Shown piece by piece: positions 20,377-32,473 of a stretch of 64,000 nt of DNA; positions within the stretch are counted from its first letter, which is position 1; each line of letters opens with the position of its first letter. This stretch comes from Setaria digitata (lineage: Eukaryota; Nematoda; Chromadorea; Rhabditida; Setariidae): the NCBI GenBank assembly GCA_003640385.1, contig RCAB01000144.1:1-64000 (forward strand). Reading direction: 5' to 3'. The notes under the pieces were generated by a model, which ran no database searches, was not told the origin of the DNA, and saw only the letters and a list, made by a program, of their open reading frames with translations. The translations under genes and the position numbers were made by a program.

Positions 20377-23043
20377 TTATTATAATTGGTCATGATCATT
20401 TAGGCCTAAATTATATTAACACTTTGTCATTTTCATTCCTTTTTAAACGATTTTGCTTATTATTATTATTTTTTTATTTTTTGTATTTTTTCACCCGATC
20501 TAAAATTTCGCTTTTTTTTTTTTATAAAAATATTCCTTAGTTAAGCATCGATTGCATCAGTTTAAGCTATTCAACGATTACAAATTCTTTTGTTCTTTCA
20601 AAAAAAAAAAAATTGAATATTTAAATTTTTTTTTTAAAAATTGTTTTCTCCTGCTTATATTTCTATGCATTTTTACCAATTTATCGCGATGGATTTATAC
20701 TTATGTGTATGGGATGCATTTAAATTTTAAAAATTTAAATCATATTTTTCTAGACAATTTTCGAAGTACCACCAAGAAGAAATTCGAGAAATATGTGACG
20801 GTTATTTGGATAGCTTCAACAGTTTTCCAATAATATTTGCGATGAAAGTGATAAAATTTGTAGTCTGTTAAATACGATAACAAATTTGTTCATAAAATAT
20901 AAAATTTCTCAAGTTATCGGTGCAACATTTTTGCCACTATTAACTTTGGCCTAAAAATTGCATTTTCTGAAATATCACATCCATCGTACTGAAATTTAAC
21001 ATTTTGATCAAAGAACTTAATGATCGAGCATATTCGAGAAATAACCCATGGCAAAACTGTTGCTGTTCCGTCGATTTTCTTTTTCTCCTTTTTGTTTTCA
21101 AATTGAATCAAAAAGTCAAATAATCAAATCGGACAGGTTTATTTCATAATAAGGATGATAATTTCCGGAATAGCACTATTCATTTATTCATTTACTTTTT
21201 CTTGAATTTTTTAAAATTATTAAATTGTTTCTTCCTCTGCATTCCTTGTATTAATTCATTTTCTTAAATCAAGCCATTTGCTAGCACCAATTAATTTATG
21301 TCATTCCAATAATGGAAATAATTTTGCATCAAAATTATACGTTCAATTGTGTTCAATGATTATTTTTTCAATTACAAAAAGTGATTAAAAAACAACCTGA
21401 TAATTGCTGGTATTTGATTCGTAATTTGAAATCTGAATGCTAAAACGAGGGGCAAAGTTTTGTCGCCATAACTTGTTGACTTCTTCAATTAATGACCGTC
21501 TAATTAGTCAGTCTTTTTGTTAGAATTGCCGGCAAAAAGCTGTAATTTTCGACGGCAAACAAACAATTATTCTATACGGTTCAAGCACAAAAAACAGTAT
21601 CAGCATATAACAATGATATGCTAAAAATATTCTTAATTAGCAATTCACTTCGACTCCTTTACTCCCTCCTAACAAATGGACGAAATATAGTGAAGGGAAA
21701 TTTATTTGAATAAATAAGAAATTTAATAATTAGTGCTTTATAAATTTCAAAGCACTGCTGAAGAGAACAGAAGCAGCTGCAAACTCTGCTGCCTAGTGTA
21801 TTTCCATTTTTTTTTTTGTATTTTTTTTTTTTCAGAAAAGTCCCAACTTAAAATTTAGTATCGAAAATACTTGAAAATTTTAAAGCAATGAAAAAAGCGA
21901 AGAACAACTTCGTGACGGTGAATTGCGGAAATACTTTAAAATCTCCATTAATTTTCTTTTCTCTTTTTTTTTTTTTTCAATAACGTAAGATATTAATTAA
22001 TAGAAACAAAAATATTTCAATTCCGATTAACATTTGCTCAAAATGATTTGCTCTTTGTGAAAATGGCTGGAACATTAGTATGAATCTTTTAAAAACGATG
22101 AAATTTTTGACAAACTTTATTAAAATTAAATCAAAACGGCAAAATGAATATCTGCATTAGACGAGTGGGCAAATAATTTCGTCTTCAATTTTAATAGAAA
22201 GTTAAATCGGAATTACAAGGGAATAATTTTTATCAGTTCCCTTGAAGGAGTTAAAAAAAGGTTATCTGCTATCGGCAAAACGACATCTATTAAATTGAGA
22301 AAATGGAGTATTTTTATAAATTCTGACCTTGTTACCTGTGAATCATTTTCAAAATTTTTATTAATCAAGTGCAACTCCATAATCATTAACTTCCCAGAAA
22401 AGCTTCTAATCCTTATGAGAAATGGAATTGACAAGATGTCTCATATAAAAAGGAATGCATGAATCTTTTTCAAAATTTTTATTATTGACTTCATAAGCTA
22501 GAAGTCAAAATACTGTCGAAAGTTTAAAAACACTGAACAGGAAAATTGATTGAGAAAAAAAAAGAAAAAATGATTGAACAGTAGCATAGTTGCTGAACAA
22601 AAACAAAAAAAAAAAAATTGAAATTTTCCACAATTTTTTTTCCCTTCGATAAACTCAATTCTATAAAATGAAATTTAAATGATTTGGCGAAAAAAAAAAT
22701 TTGCAATTCTTTTCAGGATCACATATACGAAATATGATAAAAGCAAAGCATACTTAATAGTTTCATACGGTAATTTGCCACACTATATTTTCATATGGCA
22801 TACGGTAATGCTGATGATACTTTTAATGTTAATCATGAGAGGAATAACTTCTAAGAAAAAAAAAAAAAAAAAAAAAAATAAAAGTAGTGCGATATTGTAC
22901 GTACTAATAATAATGCCGTAATTGTTATTTAATCTTTGATTAATTTAATTCAAGAATTGATTAAAGAAATGCTATCGTAAGCAGTTTTGCTTTGCTTGCA
23001 CCATCGAGGAAAAAGAGAAATGTAATTGAAGCAATTTTATCAA
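20377..23043. other. region between convergent genes, no clear gene
   Basis: Several exon-like pieces (about 20749-20833, 21137-21210 and 22718-22800 on the plus strand) read like protein, but so do overlapping minus-strand frames, and phases do not link them. They may be relics of a receptor copy. The frame ending at 23195 on the plus strand is a shadow of the cuticlin tail exon. Confidence 0.4.
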
Positions 23044-26000
23044 TCAGTACATTTCTCGAACATGTGGATACTCAATTCCTGCTGATAACTGACCCATCAG
23101 AACTGCACGATTATCACCACCTGATAAATTTCGTATCGTTGAATCTGTTACCGATCGCATTGGAAGTGGTGCTGTTGGGCCAGAATATGCACTGAAAAAG
23201 AATAATCATTTGTCTAGAAAAAAAAAAACTCATTTTAAATTTTTATAGTCGAAATTATTCATCCTAATTAATTTTCTTGTAAAATAAAATGTTCCAAAAT
23301 GATATTATGAAATTGCAAAATACTTCCTAAATATAAAGTGCTTATATTTAGAAATTTCCAGACTTTTTAGAAAACGATTCTAAAAATCTTTTTTTTTTTC
23401 AATTTGAACAGATTAAAATTATTTAAAAAAAAAAAACCCGCCATCACTGTTATTTATATTGCAATTTTTTTGAAAAGAAAGTTGCAAGAATACATTTCAA
23501 TATAGTGTCAATTTTTATGCTAACAAATGCCTAACAATAAACATTGTGCAAAAAATGTAAGTTATAATATACTATAAAATTACCTGTACATGCCAAAGGT
23601 ATATGGAGTAAGTTTCTTGTAAGCAGCTAATCGTTTCAATGTAAATATCATGCCAATGAGAGAAACGATTGATAATAGAGAAAGAGATAATATGAGGACA
23701 AATATTGGAAGGGGCATGATAGCATTGTTGATAAGGCATTGCTCAACATTCTTATCATCATTTACTGGAAAAACTAAAACAGTAAATAAAGGAAATAATA
23801 AGGATTTCAAGTGTTTGAATAGCCTAAATTGTAAGTACGGTAAAATTTTCTTAACAAAGTTTCAATACCGTAATGAAATAGCTTTTTTTTTTTCTCACAT
23901 GACAATAGTTAAAAATATTTTGATTTTTTTAGTAACAAATAATAACAAAGTATCAAATTACTCTAATCTTTCTGTAGGCAAAAAGCATGATAAAATTATA
24001 TTTGCTTTTCATTATTTCACTTTCATTTTATTGCTAAAGAAAAGAAAAAAGACGAGGTACATCAACCTTCATTGCTTTCCAAATCATCCAAAATTGTTAA
24101 TGGTCTTGTCAATGCAACTTCATTAATTGAATTTCGTTTATGAATTACAGTAGCACCGTAATCATTTTCTAGCTGACGTCTGTGTCGGAAACGTAATCGC
24201 TCAGCAGTTAAATTCGAATTGCTAATTCGTTTGAAACATTTCTAAAAAAAAAAAAAAATATTTCCATGCATATATTATAATAAAATATGGTAAGCAGTTA
24301 CCATTGGTAACAATAATTTCAAACTTTTTTTTTTTCATAATTGAATTAATTAAATTGTCGTAAATCTTTCTTGGATAGATACTAGTCAATTCTAGAGTTA
24401 GGTCATTTTTTAGGAAGCCAAATCCTTGCTTCTTCTTTTCAACTGGACCTTAACGAAGAGCAGATAATACTTCATTGTTGAAATATACCTGCGCACATTC
24501 TTCGGTTGTAAGGCATACTTGAACGGTACAGTGCGCAAATACGGTCGACTGATTGCCGAAACGGAATGTTTTAAATTTCGAAAAATAAACTTCTTCGTTA
24601 ACATTTGCTAACGGGTCAATGATTTCACTCATTTCGTCTACCGGACAACTTCAAAAAAAGAAACAGTTGAAACAAATTTGTAGAATTTCGTTACAATTGC
24701 ATAATTGAATCGAATTCATTGCTATTTGAAAATAACGCAAAACTGTTTGAATAGTTTTGCAAAATCTATTTGAAAAAACCACAGAAAAGCAGTTATTTGG
24801 AAAAAGAAAAAGAAAAAGAAAAAAACGAAAAAAGGAATTGTTGTTCAAATTGGTTTATTATTTAAAAGTTAAAGTTTATTTTAAAAAAATATTTAAATTT
24901 ACTACTTCCTTTATATATGTATTTCGAAAAATCACGCATAAAAAAGTTTTTAAATCCTGTTAACCTGCTTTGAACAAAAGTTAAATGCTTTGCATCAGGT
25001 GATGACATATCTTCTCGATCAGAAAACATGCATTCTTTAGGGCTGATCCCATGATAGGCTTCTGTAACTTCTCGATTACACATTGGTCAGTTGGAAATTT
25101 TTGAAATTCGTAATTTTTCTTACTCGTCTTGTCATACAACTTAAATAACTGAGCAATTAGCTGGCAATTAATTAGATAAGTAAGTAATGATTTTGTTGTC
25201 ATTGAACTATATTATGAATTTATTTCTGCATTATGTTAGCAAAAGATATTGTGAAATTGCACCAACTTCATTCAACTGATAATGATGGCAGCTTTAACAA
25301 TAAAAAATTTACTACTGTTGAAATACTTTAAATTCCAAACTTTAATTAATAACTTACTGTCCGGTGAGAGGGCAACATAAAATTCTACAATATCACCAAA
25401 TTTGGCAGCTCGTAATGGCCGGCCGTCAATACTGCGAAATATCATTTCAACTTTAGGCTTTGGCTTCCCACCAGTAGATGCAACTACTTCATGGCCACTA
25501 AAATTTGTATGTTATTTTACTGTCTAACGCTTTCTGGAACATTTTGCAGAAATCAAGCCAATAAATTACTATTCCTTTTGTTTTCCTGGCTCTTTTTTCC
25601 TTTTCTTTTTCTGAATTTGAGGCAAAGAAAAAGAAAGGAAAAGACTGAAGCTTTAATTTTGGTATTATAAAAATAGATTAATTTAATTTTTGCTTGCAAC
25701 ACATTGAATAAAACTAATGAGGTTGCATTTCAAATATTTGAGACAAATGGTTTTACTATTATGAAATAATCGTGTACGAAATAGAACCTTGATATATCGT
25801 TGAAACGTATTGTCTGTACACTTCTTGTATATAGACAGAACACGTGATTAACGCGTATAGTTTTAGATGGCGTAACATCAGCGTTATCTTCAAGTGCAAT
25901 TGTCGTCTCAGCATTACGATAATTTGGTTCCTGAAAAATTGATCTCGAGAATTTTTAAAGAGGAAAGAAAGGCAAAAATTGTTTAAGAAAGTTGATCAGG

Positions 26001-27266
26001 TTGTATTTTGATGACCTGATCAATTGAAATTCAAAGTATTCGTTGAATTCAACTGAAAGAAAAACGAGAGATAAAGAGATGATTATTAACAGCTGAGATA
26101 AGAGGGAAAAAGTTGAACTTCAGCAAATAATTGCAAAATTTGTTTGGAAAATTCTGGAAATTTATATTTCTTAGGAAAGTTTCCATAAAGCATCCAATGC
26201 TTGAAGTGTGGTTGAAATAACTGAGAGAAATCGATATAATATAATATCTTTTTATTTTAGAAAATCAAAATTATCAATAAAAAAAAGTGAAAAAAATGAG
26301 AAAGAATTTAAAAGCAATCTCTGAAACCAACCAAATCGGTTAAATGTACATCACAATGATCGCCGTACGGAATTGTAAAATTATAATTTATTAAATTTCC
26401 CTTTTTCATTGCAGTACCACACGGTGGACGTGTTTTACGCTCATACACGTAAACAACCGGCTGAGCTTTCGGATCCGACATCCAACGTTTTACATCGGGA
26501 TCGGTCTTATTCAGAACAACATTAATAGCGTCAGCGGTACAGGATACTTCTTCCACTAACAATTGAGCAATTATTAATTGCAAATTAAGCAATTAAAATA
26601 AGCAATAAGTATGTATATTTTTTGGCAGCATTAAATTTTTTAATAATAATTGCTAATAAATTAAAAGCTTCGTTAATTTTAACAAATTATAAGCGTGAAT
26701 AAATAATTGAAAAAAAATGAAATGCTGAAAATCATAATGTACTATAAATCAATTCTTGATATTTAAAAATATTAAATGGCATTCAGTTTAAACTAAGTCA
26801 GTTATAATTATTTAATATTATCGTTCTCATCTTGATTGTTAGATTGAAAGAAGAAGATTAGTAAATTATTGTTAATAATGAGTGAAGTTTATTTAGCTTA
26901 CAATTGGTGAATTTAGTTATTAATTTGAAACAATTCATTTTTTAAGATATCTGTAGTTATCATTAAAATAGCATTCATTTAAGTTTAAATTTTCTGAAGC
27001 CAATTTATTTGAGTCACTTTATACTCACTCATCGTTATAATGATGATAGGAAATGTTTGACCATTATTGAAAAAACAAAAAAAAAAATCTTTTTCAAATA
27101 AAATTGTTTAATTAGCAATTTTAATGATGGAATTTTTTTTTTTTAAATTAAAGAACTGTTTGTAGCACATAAAGGAATTCTTTCCTTTTTTCAACATACC
27201 AAAACCTTCGGCATGTACTGCATATGCTAGCAGTAGATTAATTAGCAGCAATCTTAGTGCTTCCAT
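23044..27266 (-). CDS. ZP-domain cuticlin-like transmembrane protein
   Basis: Extracellular matrix protein of the cuticle: signal peptide, zona pellucida domain, furin site, membrane anchor and short cytoplasmic tail. Nine exons in coding order: 27266-27200, 26555-26332, 25930-25788, 25497-25358, 25061-24965, 24648-24489, 24241-24067, 23764-23584, 23191-23044; 444 residues, all phases consistent. The signal peptide is about residues 1-19 (LLLINLLLAYAVHA). The ZP region spans about 28-280 with Cys in VSC, RPPCG, DHC, VFC, KEC, SCPVDE, AHC, QVC, EEC and KCF; the last block KCFKR is typical of cuticlins. RHRR at 296-299 is the consensus furin site between ZP and membrane. TM is about 353-377 (from PLPIFVLIL). 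The tail exon encodes GPTAPLPMRSVTDS and ends at EMY. Without the last splice (AG|GTAATT) the protein would stop after GMYR. The matching plus-strand frame at 22992-23195 is a shadow. Confidence 0.92.
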
Positions 27267-29407
27267 GACTTCGTTTCGTTGAAGAATTTGTACGAACTAA
27301 AAAATAAATTTAAAATTAAAATTTGTAAATTTTGTGATTGTTTTTGGACCTAAGCATACAGGATCAAAGATAGTTTTCATTCAGCAAGAAATTATTCGTA
27401 TTCAATAGAGTAAAAAGTTAGTTATTAGGAACTAACAACTTAAAATATGTGAGAAAATGAAAAGTTCGAGATGACAGCCTGTAATTAGGATGTGCGAGAT
27501 TAAAGCATCAGAGAGCAATTTTTGGCCAAAAAATGGTAAAATTTAAATATTTCCAAAGTTCCGCAAATGATCAATAGAAGTTTTAATATAATTATAAATG
27601 CAAGATGGAATTTTGATCATTAAAAGCTTGTTATGAGATTCATTGCGCTAAAAATTAATTAATTATTTTTATTGCTCAGTATTTCAAGCATCCATTTGTT
27701 TCAATTTATGTTGAATTAAAAAAATTCTAATTTTTGCCAATTATAAAATTGATTTTCTAAAAAAACACACACACACACACATACACACAAACAAAGTCTT
27801 GAGTGAAAGTTTAATTCAATTACAAAATAACAGCAAAATAAAATTCAATTATTTCTTTTGCATGTTCAGTCATCGTCTCATCTTGTGGCCCATTCTATTT
27901 CATTGAAATGAAAATTTTATGGAAAGGAAAAGAAAAAAAAAAAAAAAAAACTGAACAACAATAGGTCGTTTCATAAAAAATTGCATTCAAATGGGACAGA
28001 TATGTATCGTTTGGAAAACTCATAAAATATAATAAAAATGTTCATAAAGGTAATTATTATGGCAAATGATTTCGGAGCACCTGTTCCTTCTTCACGCTTT
28101 CATTTTCCTTTCCGCCACCGGAAGTTTGCTTTCCATTTCATTCACAGTGAATTTTTCTATTCTTTTCGTTAATTGATATCTTTCCTTCTTTTTTTTTTCA
28201 TTTAATTTCTTGCTTTTTGCTAATAAATTTGGGAATATTGTTTATTAATGACTAATTTTAGTCTTTTACTTTTTCCCTAAACTGCAAAAAAAGTTTATAA
28301 TTTTTCAGATTATTCATCATTGAGACTGGTGCTAATATTGTGGCAAATTCGAAATACCGCATTAATCAATTTAAAATGAGTGGTTTGTACTTGAATCAGT
28401 AGCAAATTAAATAATACAGTTGCCACTACGAACTCTTTTTCCCATTGGTTAAATTAATAACTGGATAAATTGGTAAAGACATCAGTTTGCAGGAGGGGAA
28501 AAGGTTTCTTCTTAATGTGCTGAAGAAAACTTTTCCTTATTTTCTATATGAAAATTTGAACGCAATTTACAAAATAAAATATCCGCGAAATGGAGATCTA
28601 TCAAAAATGGATTGAAAATTTTGAACTACAAATGATATGGTATAATTTTAGGTTAAAAAAAAAAAATCATTTCAGGTTGAAAAACATTTTCCTTTCCCTT
28701 TTGTGGATCAGTTAATTTTATATTTTAATAAGCATTTCATTTCACCGAACAAACAGCAATTTTTACAAAAAGTCAATAAAGCAGAAAGAAAACAATGAAA
28801 CCAGTACAAAAATATATGGAAAAAGAGAAAATAATCGTTGTTGATAGCAAGGACACATAAATTATCTCATTTTAAGGTTTTTCGATGAATTCGGAAAAAA
28901 TGAAACCGAATTGCGCGAATCCGCTAACGATAATGATTTAGATGATAATAGTGATCATGATTTTGATGAGCAATGATAATGCTGAGGGATGATGGCGATG
29001 AATAATGATAGTGATGCTGAATGATGATAGTCATGAGTGGTGAATGATTGGTGATGAAGATGGTAAACGATGGTGATAATGGAGAATGGAGATAATGAGT
29101 GACGTTCTATTATAAATCATAAATTATAGTGATTACTGTTAAGAAAATACGCATGATGAGGATATTTGGGTAGAAAAGATAAGAGAGATTCAGGTAAATT
29201 GGCTACACCTGGTCCTTAGCGACCAACACTAATAGATCTATTGGTTATTGGGCTAGTTAGACACCACCATGCTGCTGCTCTAATATCTACAAATTTAACG
29301 CTGCTTTTGTTACTATGCTGAATAATAAATAGGAATAGAGATGCATATCGATATTAATATCGCCCATAATTTCCTCATTTTTAAATTTCTTCACCGGAAA
29401 ATGAAAT
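27267..29407. other. intergenic, upstream of cuticlin
   Basis: No supported gene. It contains an (AC)n run at 27765-27789 and a GATGAT-rich block. Confidence 0.5.
28925..29100. repeat. degenerate GATGAT/AATGAT low-complexity block
   Basis: Cryptically simple sequence built of GAT, AAT and GGT triplets (for example GATGATAATAGTGAT). It has no stable period, and stops occur in all frames. Confidence 0.7.
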
Positions 29408-29683
29408 TTAGTCATTTTGTAAAGTAAAATTTGGTAAATTTTTCGTAAAGCTACTAGCAATGTCCTCTAAAGGAACTTTTGAAATTAAAAATTTAAAGCT
29501 TTTTCCAATCAGCACTATTTGATGAAAACCACCATATACATGAAACCAACAGATACAGTTGCGCTTTTGTCCTGAAAATGCCAGATAATAAGTATTAAGA
29601 ATGTGTGTCAAAATTTTATGCTGCGGTGAATATGAATAATCAGTAATGTTGCCGAAAATTAATTTTGCTATGAGATTGTTCAC
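29408..29683 (-). CDS. hypothetical ORF, 91 codons
   Basis: Continuous minus-strand frame from ATG 29683 to TAA 29408, with about a third RNY codons. It includes FSGQKRNCICWFHVYGG and KVPLEDIASSFTKNLPN. No recognised domain, signal peptide or flanking exon. It may be a single-exon gene or a relic. Confidence 0.3.
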   Translation of the reverse strand: MNNLIAKLIFGNITDYSYSPQHKILTHILNTYYLAFSGQKRNCICWFHVYGGFHQIVLIGKSFKFLISKVPLEDIASSFTKNLPNFTLQND

Positions 29684-29978
29684 CTCACTGACCCTCTACT
29701 AGCTAATTAGCATACGACCACTAATTAATCCGCAACATTTAATTAATAGTGCAGCAGTACAAAACAATGATTTAATTGTAAATCTCATCAGAAATTGACT
29801 GTAATAAAAAAAAAAAAAAAAATCCGGAGAGAAGCCTAGAAGCGAAATAGATTTTTAAAAAGGATTAGACTAATTTATGAACATTCTCAAATGGTCACTC
29901 CCTGAATGACCTTCAACCCTTTGCAAAGTGAGTATCGAACAGTTTCTTTAATTTTTTTTTTTTTGCTAAATAAAAAAA

Positions 29979-30287
29979 TTGTTGAATATTCATTTTCTTA
30001 TGCAGAAGAGCAACATATTGTTTCTCACAAAATGTTTCAAAAAGTGGAAGATTGAAATTGGAAAAATTTGCATAATCGTGGAATGGAATAACTTTGAATG
30101 TAGCCTTTTCATTGTAACGCTTATGCATAACTATTGTCGGGAATTCTCATTTCGAGAAAAGCGGTCAAGTGGTATGGAACTGAAACACATCAGTGAGGTG
30201 AAAATAATAGGGGAGGATTGTGACCTTGCAGAATTGATGATAGTTATGATAAAGTTGAATGTGAACAAAGTGCAGTTAAAACGCTAG
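29979..30287 (+). CDS. hypothetical ORF, 102 codons
   Basis: Plus-strand frame ending at TAG 30285-30287. Codon first positions are about 60 percent purine. The C-terminal half is amphipathic and charged (MELKHISEVKIIGEDCDLAE). The likely ATG is either 29979 or an internal one. No family recognised. Confidence 0.3.
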   Translation: MLNIHFLMQKSNILFLTKCFKKWKIEIGKICIIVEWNNFECSLFIVTLMHNYCREFSFREKRSSGMELKHISEVKIIGEDCDLAELMIVMIKLNVNKVQLKR

Positions 30288-30621
30288 TTTTAAAGTAAAT
30301 AATATGATAAAATGCTTGAATATATAAATTCTTGACACATTACGAACAAAAAATTATGACATACTAATAAGTTGATCAGAAATTATTTTTTTGCAGAATT
30401 TCAGTCGATTTTATTCAGATGAAAAATTTTTTGTTTTATGGATCAGTTATTTATTTATTCGAATCAACTTATAGCAATAATTTCAATTTGAATTTCCAAA
30501 ATTCTGATTATTGCTTTCCGAGTGCTAACTTAGCAATATCATTTATCGAATATTATGATAAGTATTTCTGCTACAATAAATTGTTTTGAAGCGCTTTTCT
30601 TTTTTAATTAAAAATTGTGTG

Positions 30622-30654
<33 letters not shown>

Positions 30655-32473
30655 GAAAATGTGCTCTTTTGATGCCAAAATAAATTGCAAATTTTTATAA
30701 CTAATAAAATAAATAACAAATTGTTACGGATGTTTAAAACTTAATTGGCCCAGATTAATATTTTTTTTTTTTTTGCTAATCACTATGAATAACCATTTTT
30801 CTCTTAGGTTCAAACTCTTATAAAATCAAACTTTAGTTTCTTGCAAATAAAGCAAAATTCATTAACGCACATATTTAATTGGAACACAATCATATATGTG
30901 CTTATTAACTGTGAGTGATCTAATTTTGTCACTTTTAGCTGAAGGAAGAACTTTTCTTCATTCTTCAAGCAAGCTTTATTAGTACATTATATTAAGGCCT
31001 TTTAGTAATTACTCAAAAGAGGAAATTAGGAAGCAAATGAATGGAATATAATATTTAATTTTTATGAATATTAGGTCATTATCGTGATTTTCTGGCACAA
31101 ATATGACAATGATTACCATAATCAATTTCTGAAATGATATTAAATTGTTATAGTCTTAAATGATTGCTGAATTATAGCTCTAAGTTTCTTGAGAATAATT
31201 GGATCATTATCAAAAGGTTGTCATAAGTAATTCGTCCCTAAATTATTTTGGTTATGAGGATCACAAAAATCAAAATTTCTTATAATTCCTCTCATGTACA
31301 CCTGTTAATGAACTGAAGTTTACGGTAATAACATCGAGGATAATTTAGAACTATCAAAATTCTCATTAGTTTTGAAGGTGCCAAGATATTATATTCCTTA
31401 ATTTCAGACTTATAATCTTGCATATAAATTTATCATTCATAAATTTTGTTTTATCAGTAGTGTCGACTATAAGCCAAACTTCTGTCCCTCTTCTTTTTCA
31501 AAATAGAAGCGTCAATATCTGTAATAGTAAAATTTTATTCTGTGAGATCAAATTTTTCGAGGATTATTAAATCAGGCAAATTAACATCATAATCAATCAA
31601 TACGTACAATTGATCGTGATCATCCAATCATTCGGGCATACTTTTAGCATTTCATTCTGGTTCAAAACTCTGATATTTATTGTATGATAAATTCAAGACA
31701 AAATTAATCTTATATGACAAAAGTATGCCAATAATTCATGGAATCAACAGATTTTATGCAACATGCATAAAATAGTTTTTCATTTCACACACTTTTCTGT
31801 TGCTGTGAATATTACTTAACAAAGTCATTTAACAGTGAAGTACTTCATTAAATTTTAAGTGAAATGAAAAGAAGAAAATATGTAATGACGAAAATTTATT
31901 GCCATCATTTTTTTTTTAGCACATTTTAAAAATATGGATCCATGATAAAAATGTATAACTTTTAAAAGTGGTGCAATAAAAATGCAATATTTTTACAATA
32001 TTTTCATGCTTTTTCAAATTAACAGCTAATACTTTTCTATTGCTTCTTTAGATTATTCAAAATTTTGGAAAAATGAATTAATAACTAAAGCATCGAAAGT
32101 GAAAGTTTGTAAAAGTAAAATGAATTATCTCTAGATGTCAGTCGTTATCTTGACTGTAGAAAATGTCGTTTTTGTACATCTACAGTAACTCCACATTTTT
32201 CGTAATGTCTGAAATAATTGTTTCAAATCATCAGATTTTATCATATCTTGCAAAATTGACAAGATATATTAATATTCATTAAACACATCGAAAATTTTTA
32301 ATTTTGTTTTTTCCAAGATTTTAATTCATTTCTCTAATTCCAAATGGATTTGCGTCATTAAAATTTATTTAAAATGTTGACTAACCAAATTTCACACACG
32401 ATCATATCATATCAATGAAATGTTACATACAGCATAGCATATCAATAATGAAACTAACCAGTAATAGTAACTT
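30288..32473. other. intergenic, downstream of the peptide receptor
   Basis: No supported gene; very AT-rich with long T tracts near 30625-30650. Confidence 0.55.

Noticed and set aside
22992..23195. 67-codon plus-strand ORF (MLAPSRKKRNVIEAIL...)
   Set aside because: The minus strand over it is the phase-correct last exon of the cuticlin gene.
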